64,000 nt of DNA from Lachnospiraceae bacterium (lineage in GTDB: Bacteria > Bacillota > Clostridia > Lachnospirales > Lachnospiraceae), in the NCBI GenBank assembly GCA_017416465.1, contig JAFQCK010000141.1, positions 109,242-173,241 on the forward strand. The letters are read 5' to 3'. Shown here in pieces: positions 1-9,522 of this stretch; the stretch's first letter is position 1, and each line of letters begins with the position of its first letter. Below the pieces are notes generated by a model that saw only the letters and a list, made by a program, of their open reading frames with translations, was not told the origin of the DNA and searched no databases. Made by a program: the position numbers and the translations under genes.

Positions 1-57
1 GTATATGGAAAAATAGAAAAAAAATTGCAGACTGAGAGAAAGAGACGCGGATATTAA
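1..57 (+). CDS. C-terminal end of an upstream CDS (partial)
   Basis: The first 57 bases can be read in frame 1 as an 18-residue, Lys/Arg-rich tail ending in TAA. The other two + frames stop earlier, and the next gene starts 24 bases later with a good ribosome binding site (GAGAGG). It is probably the end of the preceding CIS-operon gene. The protein cannot be identified from this fragment, and the frame choice is an inference from operon spacing only. Confidence 0.4.
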   Translation, partial: VYGKIEKKLQTERKRRGY

Positions 58-81
58 AGTATGCGAGATTGAGAGGACTAT

Positions 82-912
82 ATGGCGAAATTAGATATTC
101 TAAAACAAGCAGGAATGAGTGCCATAGGAATGGTTGAAAAAGCCATAATAGAAATAGAAGATAACAGAGTTTCTAAAATTAATGTTGCAGAAACGGGTGA
201 TGGTCAATTTAGTGCATCTGCTATTGCAGGAAAGAATTCCGGAAAAAATATGGGAAAGAATTTGGGTAAGTTTACTAAGAAAGAAATTGCTGTCATAAAA
301 AACTCACTAATGGACATGTCAAGATTAGATGGAGAAACAAAAACTAAGAGATATAAAGTCAGATTTAATCCGTCAACTTTATCTATTAGTGCATATGGTG
401 GAGGACGTGTTGCAAAAACAAGCTTTGATGGTCAGAATGCAAAGATTGTATATGAAGGAATGGATTCGACTATTTCACTTAATGTTCAACTTATTTTTGA
501 TGCGGAAAGTAATGAAGATTGTTTTATGAATGAAATAACGGATGTAAAAGGTATTGCCAAAAAAGGTATTAATACAATAAAGAAAAAAAGATATTCTGTT
601 CAGAGTCAGGTTGAAGGTTTTATTGCTGCTTTAAGAAGTCCATATACAAGAAGAGTAAGATTCGTATGGGGAAAGTTTTCTTATAAAGGTGTTTTATCAA
701 ATATTGAATCGGAATATACAATGTTTTCAATACATGGAAGACCTGTAAGGGCAGTTGTAAATATTGGTATAAATTGTACAGATGAAGATGTAGTATACGA
801 CAATATGGGACAGTGGGAAGAAAGCTTTGAAAAAGCTTTTACTGATAAAGATAAAACGAATTTGGAAAGTGTTTCACAGAATGTAGGAAATCTTATTAAT
901 TTTAATTTATAA
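82..912 (+). CDS. CIS tube/LysM-type adaptor protein, Afp7-like (copy 1)
   Basis: This 276-residue protein has the pattern of the CIS tube-protein family (Afp7/gp53-like), which links the tail tube to the spike-hub complex. The motif VRFNPSTLSISAYGG lies at about residues 93-107. The C-terminal half has the family pattern FVWGKFSYKGVL followed by YTMFSIHGRPVRA at about 195-230. I see no C-terminal LysM repeat, which many relatives carry. The Lys/Gly-rich N-terminus (about 1-70) looks variable. Start: ATG after GAGAGG. It is followed by a second, divergent copy. A palindromic insertion lies directly after its stop codon and duplicates that stop region. Family assignment is confident; the exact structural position is inferred. 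Confidence 0.8.
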   Translation: MAKLDILKQAGMSAIGMVEKAIIEIEDNRVSKINVAETGDGQFSASAIAGKNSGKNMGKNLGKFTKKEIAVIKNSLMDMSRLDGETKTKRYKVRFNPSTLSISAYGGGRVAKTSFDGQNAKIVYEGMDSTISLNVQLIFDAESNEDCFMNEITDVKGIAKKGINTIKKKRYSVQSQVEGFIAALRSPYTRRVRFVWGKFSYKGVLSNIESEYTMFSIHGRPVRAVVNIGINCTDEDVVYDNMGQWEESFEKAFTDKDKTNLESVSQNVGNLINFNL

Positions 913-913
913 C

Positions 914-1053
914 CGTTCAGAGCCAAGCAACTTCATTTCAATATATGCGATGAATGCTTGCATTCGTGAGCATATATTGAAATGAAGTTATTTGGCGGAT
1001 ACGCCATAGCGAGGAAACACATAGTGTTTTCGAGCTTGGCTCTGAACTGTTAC
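914..1053. mobile_element. Palindromic MITE-like insertion flanked by 13-bp direct repeats
   Basis: The outer arms 915-928 and 1034-1047 are perfect 14-bp inverted repeats (GTTCAGAGCCAAGC and its complement). Inside is a second perfect 20-bp inverted repeat (929-948 with 970-989), then small hairpins GGCG/CGCC and GAAACAC/GTGTTTTC. The element is bracketed by TTTAATTTATAAC at 901-913 and again at 1054-1066, a perfect 13-bp direct repeat that looks like a target-site duplication and contains the stop codon of the upstream gene. It encodes no protein, so any movement would have to be driven in trans. It separates two co-directional CIS genes and could fold in their shared mRNA. Confidence 0.7.
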
Positions 1054-1084
1054 TTTAATTTATAACAATGAAAGGAGGATTAAC

Positions 1085-1882
1085 TTGGATATTTTACAGG
1101 ATGTTGGAAGTTCTTTAACGGGAAGTATTAACAAAGCAATGTTATTTGTTAAGAAAAATAATTCAAATAAAGGAAAGACAAATTCTAATTTGAGAGATGA
1201 ATTATTAAAAGATAATAAAAAAGGTTTGCTAAAAAATCCGGGAAAAAGTTTTAAAAATGCATCTAAACTATCTGACAGTAAAGATAGTGATGGTTTTCAT
1301 GCATTACAGGTTAAGTATAATCCTTCAAGTATAAGATTTTCATCAAGAGCAGGAAGTTATACTCATTGCGGAGCAGGAGGAATGGGAGTAAGTGAAGTTA
1401 CGCAGATGACGATTCCGGCACAAACCACAATGACAGTTGATTTAATATTTGATGATGTTAATATTCAGGATGCATTTATGTGGGAAAAATATGGAGTTAC
1501 TGTAGGAAGTGCAATTTCATCCGTAGCAGGAGCTATAAAACAGGGTATTAATGATGGTTATTCGGTTCAAGCTCAGATTGATGGTCTTATTGCATTAATT
1601 ACTCAGTCAGAATCCAGAAATGTGGTGTTTTACTGGAGTGAGATGGCATTTGCAGGTGAGGTAACTAATGTTCAGGCAACATATACGATGTTCAATCCAC
1701 AAGGTCGCCCGATAAGAGGAAAAGTTAGTCTTAGTATATTCCAATTAGATAATGAAGTTGATTCAGCAGATTCCTTATATTGGGATAATGCATTTACAAA
1801 TCTGTTTGGAGACTATACTGAGGATTCAGATGTATCGGATGCAAGAGTTTTAGATAAATTAGGTAATATGATTAACTTGTAA
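1085..1882 (+). CDS. CIS tube/LysM-type adaptor protein, Afp7-like (copy 2)
   Basis: This 265-residue protein is paralogous to the gene at 82-912. It has the YNPSSIRFSSRAG motif at about residues 79-91, VVFYWSEMAFAGEV at about 180-193, and YTMFNPQGRPIRG at about 200-212. The TTG start is supported by AAAGGAGG at about 1071-1078. In Afp/PVC-type systems such proteins connect inner tube and hub; two tandem copies are usual in several CIS lineages. The N-terminal 75 residues are basic and poorly conserved relative to copy 1. The gene is 22 bases upstream of the hub gene, so it is surely co-transcribed with it. Confidence 0.8.
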   Translation: MDILQDVGSSLTGSINKAMLFVKKNNSNKGKTNSNLRDELLKDNKKGLLKNPGKSFKNASKLSDSKDSDGFHALQVKYNPSSIRFSSRAGSYTHCGAGGMGVSEVTQMTIPAQTTMTVDLIFDDVNIQDAFMWEKYGVTVGSAISSVAGAIKQGINDGYSVQAQIDGLIALITQSESRNVVFYWSEMAFAGEVTNVQATYTMFNPQGRPIRGKVSLSIFQLDNEVDSADSLYWDNAFTNLFGDYTEDSDVSDARVLDKLGNMINL

Positions 1883-1903
1883 GGAAGAGAAGTGTAAAGA
1901 CAG

Positions 1904-3070
1904 ATGGCAACATATAAATATGAAAATTTAAAAAATCAATATGCAGATTTTGAGAATCCTGTTGTAGTATTAAAGGTTGATAATAAGGATTTTAAAAGTA
2001 ATAAAAAAGGATTAGTTGTATCTGATATAGAAGTAGAGCTGACATGTGGATACGAAGCATCAATAGCTACTTTTTCGATTTATAATGTATTTGAGCAGCA
2101 TACTTCTAAATTTAAGATTGAGGATATTAAGAAATATATTTGTCTGGGGTCTGCTGTTGAAATTGCACTTGGCTATGGTTCATCAGCAAAACTAGTATTT
2201 TGTGGATTTATTGCGAAAGTAAATTTCTTTTATGAAAAAGGTGATATACCGGGAGTAAAAGTTACAGCAATGGATGTTAAAGGAATAATGATGGCAAATA
2301 ATTATTCCAGACAGCTTACAGCAAAAACATATAGTGCAGCAGTAAGAGAAATATTTAATAAAAATGCTTATGTAACAATGAATACAAAACAAATAATTAA
2401 AAGTGTTAATATTACAGACACTCCTGACCAAAAATTTTCTAAAGGGCAGACAAAAGAAAGTGACAGAACCATTGAGATGGTTTGTGAAAGTGATTATGAA
2501 TTTGTTGTAAAGGCGGCAAAAAAATACAATTATGAATTTTTTACAGAACAGGGAATTGTTTATTTTAGAAAAGCAAAATCAAATAATGAAGTTTTAATGG
2601 ATTTAAGTCCGGCAACGGGGCTTAGGGATTTTGATGTAGAATATGACATTACGGGTCTTGTTGAACAAATTCAGGCAAGAAGTATGGATAATGGAAAAGC
2701 TAAAATTATTCAGGCAAAAAGAAAATTTAATAATAAAATTTCCATAGGTAATAAAGCAAAGCAGTATATAAAGAAATCAGAAAAAGTATATATAGACCCT
2801 ACTATTGATTCAATTGAGGAGGCTGATAACAGAGTTCAGTCTTTAATGGAGGAAATGTCATATAGATTTGGAACGTTAGAGTGCAATTGCATCGGACTTC
2901 CTGAATTATTACCGGGAAGATTTATTAAATTAGATGCTATAGGTTATCCACCGGAAAATAAGTTTTATTTGGTAAATGTAAAACACAGATTCAGTGAAGA
3001 AAGAGGGTTTGAAACCTTTTTAGTTGGAAAGGCTGCAAGTATAGGAGGTAGCGCAAATGGGCTTATTTGA
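1904..3070 (+). CDS. CIS hub protein, phage late control D / gp27-like (VgrG N-terminal half)
   Basis: This 388-residue protein resembles phage P2 gpD, T4 gp27 and the N-terminal half of VgrG/Afp8, which form the trimeric hub that adapts the sixfold tube to the spike. Visible family features are the early beta-rich segment with a central GYEASIATFSIYNV, the VEIALGYG...VFCGFI barrel motif at about residues 83-103, and the late segment LPGRFIKLDAIGYP followed by FYLVNVKHRFSEERGF. The next gene overlaps it by 14 bases and carries the spike, so hub and spike are two polypeptides here rather than one VgrG. Overlap suggests translational coupling and matched stoichiometry. Confidence 0.85.
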   Translation: MATYKYENLKNQYADFENPVVVLKVDNKDFKSNKKGLVVSDIEVELTCGYEASIATFSIYNVFEQHTSKFKIEDIKKYICLGSAVEIALGYGSSAKLVFCGFIAKVNFFYEKGDIPGVKVTAMDVKGIMMANNYSRQLTAKTYSAAVREIFNKNAYVTMNTKQIIKSVNITDTPDQKFSKGQTKESDRTIEMVCESDYEFVVKAAKKYNYEFFTEQGIVYFRKAKSNNEVLMDLSPATGLRDFDVEYDITGLVEQIQARSMDNGKAKIIQAKRKFNNKISIGNKAKQYIKKSEKVYIDPTIDSIEEADNRVQSLMEEMSYRFGTLECNCIGLPELLPGRFIKLDAIGYPPENKFYLVNVKHRFSEERGFETFLVGKAASIGGSANGLI

Positions 3071-3869
3071 TGTCATTGATGAAATTGCAGAGAAGCAGAT
3101 AGTAAAAACAGAGACAGGTGATAATCGTATATTTGGTGTTATGACAGGTATAGTTGCCAAGAATTATGACAAGGATATGCCGGGAAGAATATGTGTAACG
3201 ATTCCTGTAAGAGATAATGATGCCAATGAACTTAAATGGGCACGAATGGTTATGCCGAGTAGTGGAAAATCATGGGGACATTATTTTCTTCCGGAAGTTG
3301 GTGACCAGGTATTATTGGTATTTGAACAGGGGAATATAGAAAAACCCTATGTAATAGGATGTATACCAAAAGATAATAATAAGTTTTTAACTAAATCAGT
3401 TGATGCAAATAATCAGTATAAAAAGATTATTACCAAGAATGGTAATGCAATAATATTTGAAGATAATAAAGAGGGTGAAGGAGATAATGATAAGATAGAA
3501 ATCGTTACAGCAAAAGAAGGTCATTCAATAATGCTTGATAACGAGAGAAAACAGATTGCAATTAAAGACAAAGATGGAAAAAATCAGATTTTACTAAAAA
3601 CTGAAGCAGGTCATATGCAGATTAGCGCAGAAAAAAAATTAGTAATAAATGTAGGGGAAAATATTACTGTTACAATGAATGGTAATAATGGAGCTGTAAG
3701 CATTGAATGTAACAAATTTAATGTTAAAGCAGGAAGTGGAATAATTATGGAATCAAATGCATCGGCAAAATTATCAGGTGCAAGTGTAGGTATTGAGGCT
3801 ACATCGGCATTAAAAGCAAGTAGTAGCGGAACCGCAATTATACAAGGGACACCAATAAAAATAGGATAA
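3057..3869 (+). CDS. CIS baseplate spike, gp5/VgrG OB-fold protein
   Basis: This 270-residue protein begins with an OB-fold gp5/VgrG-like domain (GVMTGIVAKNYDKDMPGRIC, then WARMVMPSSGKSWG, LPEVGDQVLLVFEQGN, PYVIG). It continues into a repetitive beta-helical stalk with alternating short strands (about residues 120-270). The end is rich in Ser/Ala/Gly, as expected for a spike tip region. No lysozyme domain is visible between OB-fold and stalk, unlike T4 gp5. The ATG lies inside the hub gene, with GGAGG upstream. It forms the puncturing device below the hub. The family is clear; whether a separate PAAR tip is used is unknown, since none is seen in the window. Confidence 0.85.
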   Translation: MGLFDVIDEIAEKQIVKTETGDNRIFGVMTGIVAKNYDKDMPGRICVTIPVRDNDANELKWARMVMPSSGKSWGHYFLPEVGDQVLLVFEQGNIEKPYVIGCIPKDNNKFLTKSVDANNQYKKIITKNGNAIIFEDNKEGEGDNDKIEIVTAKEGHSIMLDNERKQIAIKDKDGKNQILLKTEAGHMQISAEKKLVINVGENITVTMNGNNGAVSIECNKFNVKAGSGIIMESNASAKLSGASVGIEATSALKASSSGTAIIQGTPIKIG

Positions 3870-3927
3870 CAAATTTGTATAATAAATGACAGATAAGTTA
3901 AGCTGATAGAAAGGTTTGGTATAAAAT

Positions 3928-4359
3928 ATGGAAGGAAATTTTTTAGGTACCGGAATGAAATTTCCACCGGGAATAAATCCTGCAACAGGGCGTTTTGTAA
4001 CTGCGTCAGGAGCTGAAAGTGTGAAACAGTCAATATATTTGATATTAATGACTCAAAAAACAGAACGATTTTTAAGACCTGAATTTGGTTCAAATCTGAT
4101 GAATTATACATTTATGGATACAGGTTTAACAATGTTAAACATTATGTCAAGAGAAATAACGAATGATATTATTAATAACGAACCAAGAGTTGAAGACGTA
4201 GATATTAATATAGATTCTACTTCTAAAAAAGGATGTCTTATAATTAATATTAACTATAAAATAAGAGAAACAAATACTATGGATAATTTGGTATTTCCAT
4301 TTTATTTGTATACTTCGTGGGATGAATCTGAAGAAGAAAGTGAACTTGATTTATCATAA
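3928..4359 (+). CDS. gp25-like baseplate wedge protein (GPW/gp25 family, Afp9-like)
   Basis: The length of 143 residues is typical for the gp25 family, which nucleates sheath assembly on the baseplate. Key pattern: SVKQSIYLILMTQKTERFLRPEFGS (about residues 31-55), containing the conserved helix with a Glu-Arg pair and the R-P-E-F-G-S signature of gp25 proteins. A C-terminal beta segment follows, then an acidic tail. The gene sits between the spike and the first baseplate-J gene, the expected position in CIS clusters. A 58-base gap precedes it; the ribosome binding site GAAAGG lies upstream of ATG. Confidence 0.85.
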   Translation: MEGNFLGTGMKFPPGINPATGRFVTASGAESVKQSIYLILMTQKTERFLRPEFGSNLMNYTFMDTGLTMLNIMSREITNDIINNEPRVEDVDINIDSTSKKGCLIININYKIRETNTMDNLVFPFYLYTSWDESEEESELDLS

Positions 4360-4376
4360 GAGAAAGGAAAAAGTCT

Positions 4377-7300
4377 ATGGTACTAAATGAGTATAGAATC
4401 GATAACAGAACAAAAAAAGACATAATAGACCAGGTTGAGACAAAGGCAAAAAGCTACGTACCGGAATGGAAATTTGATAGGCTTAATCCTGATATAGGTT
4501 CAGTTCTTGCATTGATTTTTTCAAACCAGATGAAAGATAATGTTGAAAAATTTAATGCAATGTTGGATAAATTCCATACGGAAATGGTCAATTTAATGGA
4601 TATATCTTTATTACCTGCTCATCCTGCAAAAGCAACAGTTCTTATGGAGTTAATACCTGATACAGTCTCAGGAATACAGATTCCTAAGGGAACAAAACTG
4701 CTTGCAGACTCAGAAGATAAGAAAATTATATTTGAAACGGCATATTCAGTGTATATGTCAGGAGCAAGAATAGATTCAATATTTATGACTTCCGGTAATA
4801 ATGGTAAAGTAGTACCATTATTTGGTGAGTTCAAGGAAGAAAATTATATTGATATAAATAGTGAGGAAGAAAATGAAGCTATTGTTTCAGACGAATTAAG
4901 GGAAATAAATGAATTCAAATTATTTGATTTTTCTAAAAATGGAATAGAAAAACAGGCGGTACTTTTATACCATGACAATATTTTTGACGTTGAAAATGAG
5001 TTGTTAGATTGTAAAATAATTGGAAATGAAGCTTTCTTAAAAGATGTTGAGAATGGTAAATATAGGATATTGTATTACTCAGAAGACGGACTTGATGAAG
5101 TAGAAAACTATCAGGTTGTAAATGAGCATATATATTTTAGTAAAGAAAAAAAGAGTGAAAAAGTTACTATAGACGGAAAAGAATATAGTCTTGTTGTTAT
5201 TGAATCAAAAGAACCAAAGAATGAAACTGTAACAGTTGAATCCATAGAATTTTCATCTGCGGGCAGTCCAAGAGAAATTGAGTATGCAGGAAACGGAACA
5301 ACAGATTATGATGTTTCTAAGTTTAATTTATTTGGTGATACACTGGCGTTATATTCTGAATGTTACATAGGAATGGATTCTTATTTTTCAAAAAAAGATT
5401 CAAAAATTACAATTACATTTAATACACAATATGTTGAAAAATATGTTGGACTTGTTAAGGAGCCTGAGCAGCTTGATTTAAGGATAATAAAAAGGAAAAA
5501 CAGGTTTAAACAGGAAGAAACTATGGCATATACATATGCCCAAGAAATATCTATTGAATATTTTAATGGAATAGGTTGGAAAAGATTACAGTGTAATCAG
5601 GAATATGAAAATATATTTGCTGAGTGTGAACAGGGAAGAATTGAATTATCATTTATATGTCCTTCAGATTGGGAGGAAAGTTCATCAGGCGGATATCAGG
5701 GGCGAATGTTGAGAATACAGCTTTTAAAAGCAGATAATTGTTATTATCAGCCTTGTATGCATTGTTATCCTAAGATTTTGGATATGAATATTTCGTATTC
5801 TTATAATGAGAATTATAAAAAACCCACTATTGGAAAAAGATTATTTGGTACGTCAAATCAGGAAATTACAAGAGAAATTCAGGAAAATAAACCTTTTACC
5901 GTATTTTCGCAGGGAAATTATAATGAAACTGCAATTTATATTGGTTTTAATGAGGTATTTGATAATGGACCGATTAGTTTATGGTGGAAATTAAAGGATA
6001 CAATTCATGATTCAAGAAAAAAACTTAGATTTTATTATTCAACAAATTCTGAATTTAAAGAGATGAAGATTGTTGACTATACGGATAATCTTTCTAAATC
6101 GGGAGTGATGCTATTTCTTCCCGAGCCTGATATTGGTATGATGACAATAGAAGGTAAAAAGTTGTGTTGGTTGAAAATTGTTGAAGATAATCCTGATGAG
6201 ATGCAGATTTGTCCGGTTATAGAAAAAATTTCATTAAATGCAGTGGATGTAAAAAACATTGAAACAATGGAAGCTGAAGAATTCTATATTGATATAGCAA
6301 CTGCGAATATGTCATTTCCTATCAGAGCAGACAGAATACTTGATGCCGAGGTATGGGTAAACGAAAAAAATGAATTAACCGGACAGGAAATGAATTATTT
6401 AATGCAGTTTATGCCGGATAATGTAAGAGTTACATACAATTATCTGGGTGAAATTGAAGAATTTTTTGTAAAGTGGGAAGAGTGTGGAACTTTCACTGCA
6501 ATTAAAGATTATTCAAGATACTATATTCTTGATAGAATGCAAAATAGAATTATCTTTGGAGATGGTATAAATGTAAGGATTCCAAGAAATACTGAAGGGA
6601 CCGCCTTTACAGTACAGGCACGTTGCTGTAGTGGAAAGGATGGAAATGTAGTTGCAGGTGCAATTAATGATAGTAGTGCTAATATAATGTTTATTAACAA
6701 TATATATAATCCTAATCCTGCTTATGGCGGAAGTGATATGGAAAAGGTTGAAAGTGCGCTTGAAAGAGGCGCAAGTCTGTTAAGTTCAGGAGGCAGATTT
6801 GTTACAGAAAAGGACTATCTGTCAGAAATAAAGAATTTCTCAGAGGTAATAGAGCAGGCTTCTATTGTAATGAATGTTGACAGATATGGAAGATATAAAG
6901 ACGGAAGAATGTATATTATTCTTCTAATGAAAGATTTTATGGAGAGTTCAGCCTCATTTTATGCTATACAAAGTGATTTAAAGAATCACCTGCTTAAAAA
7001 TTGCGAATTAAGTATATCTAAAGATGATTTGTTAATTGAAGAACCATTATTTGTTGAATTAAACGTAGATGTATGGGTAAAATTAATGAGAATAGAAGAT
7101 AGCTTTGAAATTCAAAACAGTGTAGGTGAGATATTAGATAAATATTTAAATCCAATTTCAGAGAATGGCAAAAAGGGATGGGAAATTGGTAATATACCAA
7201 GAAAGTCTCAGATAATGATGAAGCTTAATTCGATTAAAAGTAAAGGCATAATAAATCATATTATGATTACTGCAAAATATACTGACAGATATGGTGTGCA

Positions 7301-7385
7301 TGAAATTGATTTGGAAGATTTAAAAGTTACACCATTTATGGTTGTAAAAAGTGGAAAACATAAAATACATCTTACACAAAAATAA
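4377..7385 (+). CDS. Baseplate J / gp6-like wedge protein (Afp11-like)
   Basis: This 1002-residue protein of the baseplate J/gp47 family is the large wedge component that forms the baseplate ring. The N-terminus has the family pattern PEWKFDRLNPDIGSVLALIFSNQM at about residues 28-51. The C-terminal half has the canonical NRIIFGDGINVRIPRN (about 722-737), the AYGGSDMEKVESALERGA helix start and the FVTEKDYLSEIKNF segment, typical of J proteins. A long central region with beta structure is presumably lineage-specific. It follows gp25 by 17 bases (AGAAAGGA ribosome binding site) and precedes a second J-like gene, matching the Afp11-Afp12 tandem. Confidence 0.85.
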   Translation: MVLNEYRIDNRTKKDIIDQVETKAKSYVPEWKFDRLNPDIGSVLALIFSNQMKDNVEKFNAMLDKFHTEMVNLMDISLLPAHPAKATVLMELIPDTVSGIQIPKGTKLLADSEDKKIIFETAYSVYMSGARIDSIFMTSGNNGKVVPLFGEFKEENYIDINSEEENEAIVSDELREINEFKLFDFSKNGIEKQAVLLYHDNIFDVENELLDCKIIGNEAFLKDVENGKYRILYYSEDGLDEVENYQVVNEHIYFSKEKKSEKVTIDGKEYSLVVIESKEPKNETVTVESIEFSSAGSPREIEYAGNGTTDYDVSKFNLFGDTLALYSECYIGMDSYFSKKDSKITITFNTQYVEKYVGLVKEPEQLDLRIIKRKNRFKQEETMAYTYAQEISIEYFNGIGWKRLQCNQEYENIFAECEQGRIELSFICPSDWEESSSGGYQGRMLRIQLLKADNCYYQPCMHCYPKILDMNISYSYNENYKKPTIGKRLFGTSNQEITREIQENKPFTVFSQGNYNETAIYIGFNEVFDNGPISLWWKLKDTIHDSRKKLRFYYSTNSEFKEMKIVDYTDNLSKSGVMLFLPEPDIGMMTIEGKKLCWLKIVEDNPDEMQICPVIEKISLNAVDVKNIETMEAEEFYIDIATANMSFPIRADRILDAEVWVNEKNELTGQEMNYLMQFMPDNVRVTYNYLGEIEEFFVKWEECGTFTAIKDYSRYYILDRMQNRIIFGDGINVRIPRNTEGTAFTVQARCCSGKDGNVVAGAINDSSANIMFINNIYNPNPAYGGSDMEKVESALERGASLLSSGGRFVTEKDYLSEIKNFSEVIEQASIVMNVDRYGRYKDGRMYIILLMKDFMESSASFYAIQSDLKNHLLKNCELSISKDDLLIEEPLFVELNVDVWVKLMRIEDSFEIQNSVGEILDKYLNPISENGKKGWEIGNIPRKSQIMMKLNSIKSKGIINHIMITAKYTDRYGVHEIDLEDLKVTPFMVVKSGKHKIHLTQK

Positions 7386-7420
7386 GTAATAGCCGGTTAC
7401 GGAAAGGAGAGGTTCTGAAT

Positions 7421-9505
7421 ATGCTAAGTGAACGTCTTACTCGTGAAAAAACATTTGAAGACCTGATGCAGGAAGCAAGGACTCAGATACCCTTATATTC
7501 TAAGGAATGGACTAATTTTAATCCATCTGATCCTGCAGTAACGCTGCTTGAAAATATTTCAGCATATACAATTTTGCAACAGGCATATATGACCGAAATA
7601 ACAGATTCTACAAAGGAAAAGATATTTTCTTTGCTTGGATATAAAAGAAATGAAGGAAAGAATGCAAGAGTAATGCTAGAGGCATTGAATGTTAATACTC
7701 CTGTTAAGATTCCTTCAGGGCAAAGATTTTTAGTTGGAGAATTAAGTTATGAAACAAATAAAGAATTTAATATTTATGGAAATAAAATTCTTGGAATATA
7801 TGGCAAACATAATAATGTCGTAAAAGATTATTCAGCATTGATTGATAAAGACATTCCGTTGGAAATTCCGGTATTTAGCAGTGAGCCTGAAAAAGGAATG
7901 GAAATATACATAGTAATCAATAGTGATGAAGAAATATCGGATGAAATAAATTTTTATGTCAATGTATCGGAATATGGTCATAGGAATGCTTCTAAAGGCA
8001 ATAATTTATTTGCGAGTATACAGTGGCAGTGTTATACAGATAATGGATTTTGTGATATCAAATGTAGGGATAATACAGGATGTTTTCTTGTTTCCGGTGA
8101 AATGAGATTTAAAATTCCAAAAAATAAAATTGCTACATATGATGAATTGCCAAAATCAGGATATGTTATTCGAGGTATACTAACAAAAGCAAGATATGAT
8201 ATTGCTCCAAGAATAGCAACCATCAGTGGATTTTTGTTTGAGGTGTGGCAAAAAGAAACAAAATCTATCTGTTATACATTTTCAAAAAAAGAAGAAATTA
8301 ATGTATATTGTGATATACTGGAAGAAGGATACATACAGATTTTTGTCAGAGAAGAGGACGGTTTATATTATAAGTATGACAGAGTGGGAAATGGTAAATC
8401 TGTTGGAAGATTATATGAAATGATTAGAAACGGATTTGGCAGTTATACATTTAAATTTGATAAAGAAAAGTATGGATATGCTCCCGGAAGTTATGATAAT
8501 GCCGTAAAGATTGTTGCATATAGTGAAGAAATTATGAGGCAGTTTGATTTAGGTGGTATTTATGGATATGATAATCAAACAATTGAACTTCCAATAAAAG
8601 ATATTGTGAAAGAAAGCTTCTCGTTAATGGTTTCCAGAAAAAATAAGGCGGGCGAATTGGTTTATGATTTTATCAAACCTAATTGTTCAAAAGAAGGAGA
8701 TTTTATATATTCTTTAGATGAAAGTAATGGAATAATTACAATTAAAGATGCTTCGGATTATATTAACGGGAAAATGTATTTATGCGGTTGTGCTGTAACA
8801 AAAGGAGAAGAAGGCAATGTACGAGCAGGAACGGAATTTATACCGTATTTGTACGAAACAGATATTAAATTTGTTAATCCTTCAGATGGATTTGGTGGAA
8901 GAAAAAAAGAAACATTAAATCAATTGAAACAAAGATTTATTGAGGATTTACAGAAACATTATACAGCTGTTACAGCAAATGATTATGAAGAAATTGTTAA
9001 AACAACTCCTGAATTGTGTATTCAGAAGGTAAAAGCAATAGCAGATAAGAAAAAGAATCAGATTAATATCGCAGTCAAACCTTATAGTAAAAAAGAATTT
9101 CCGGTTTTAAGTAATATATATATAAAGACTATTATGGAAAACCTTGAAGATAGAAGACTTTTAGGAACCGGAATAGAGATAATGCAACCTGTATATACAG
9201 GTGTGAATGTTCATGGAACAATTTATGTAAAACCACATTTTGAAAACAGTAGAGAGGAAATTGAAGAGGTTATTAAAAATAATTTAGATTATATTAATTC
9301 TGAAAAGAATTTTGGAGACAGAATGAATTTTGATGAATTATTTCATAAAATTGAAGCTCTTGACTGTGTTGATTTTATTTATGATTTATCAGCGGTTCCA
9401 CAAAATCAGCATAATGTTGAAATGAGTGGCATGGATATTTTACCTGCAAGTAATTGTCTGCTATATCCGGGCGAAATTTCAATAGAATTAAATACTATGG
9501 AATAA
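7421..9505 (+). CDS. Second baseplate J-like wedge protein (Afp12-like)
   Basis: This 694-residue protein has N-terminal similarity to baseplate J proteins: KEWTNFNPSDPAVTLLENIS at about residues 30-49 and an LLGYKRNEGKNARVML-like stretch. The C-terminal part has VNPSDGFGGRKKETLNQLKQRF and TAVTANDYEEIVKTTPELC at about residues 484-530, corresponding to the GG...E...R motif of the J family. It is shorter than the upstream J protein and probably forms the other half of the asymmetric wedge. AAAGGAGAGG precedes the ATG. It is part of the CIS structural operon. Confidence 0.8.
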   Translation: MLSERLTREKTFEDLMQEARTQIPLYSKEWTNFNPSDPAVTLLENISAYTILQQAYMTEITDSTKEKIFSLLGYKRNEGKNARVMLEALNVNTPVKIPSGQRFLVGELSYETNKEFNIYGNKILGIYGKHNNVVKDYSALIDKDIPLEIPVFSSEPEKGMEIYIVINSDEEISDEINFYVNVSEYGHRNASKGNNLFASIQWQCYTDNGFCDIKCRDNTGCFLVSGEMRFKIPKNKIATYDELPKSGYVIRGILTKARYDIAPRIATISGFLFEVWQKETKSICYTFSKKEEINVYCDILEEGYIQIFVREEDGLYYKYDRVGNGKSVGRLYEMIRNGFGSYTFKFDKEKYGYAPGSYDNAVKIVAYSEEIMRQFDLGGIYGYDNQTIELPIKDIVKESFSLMVSRKNKAGELVYDFIKPNCSKEGDFIYSLDESNGIITIKDASDYINGKMYLCGCAVTKGEEGNVRAGTEFIPYLYETDIKFVNPSDGFGGRKKETLNQLKQRFIEDLQKHYTAVTANDYEEIVKTTPELCIQKVKAIADKKKNQINIAVKPYSKKEFPVLSNIYIKTIMENLEDRRLLGTGIEIMQPVYTGVNVHGTIYVKPHFENSREEIEEVIKNNLDYINSEKNFGDRMNFDELFHKIEALDCVDFIYDLSAVPQNQHNVEMSGMDILPASNCLLYPGEISIELNTME

Positions 9506-9522
9506 GGAGGTGTATTAATTAA

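Noticed and set aside
1085-1882. Type VI secretion locus
   Set aside because: No TssJLM membrane complex or ClpV gene, and hub and spike are separate; the set fits an Afp-like CIS.
3611-4111. 166-codon minus-strand open frame
   Set aside because: It lies opposite the spike and gp25 genes, which have convincing family motifs; it has no ribosome binding site and no recognisable content.
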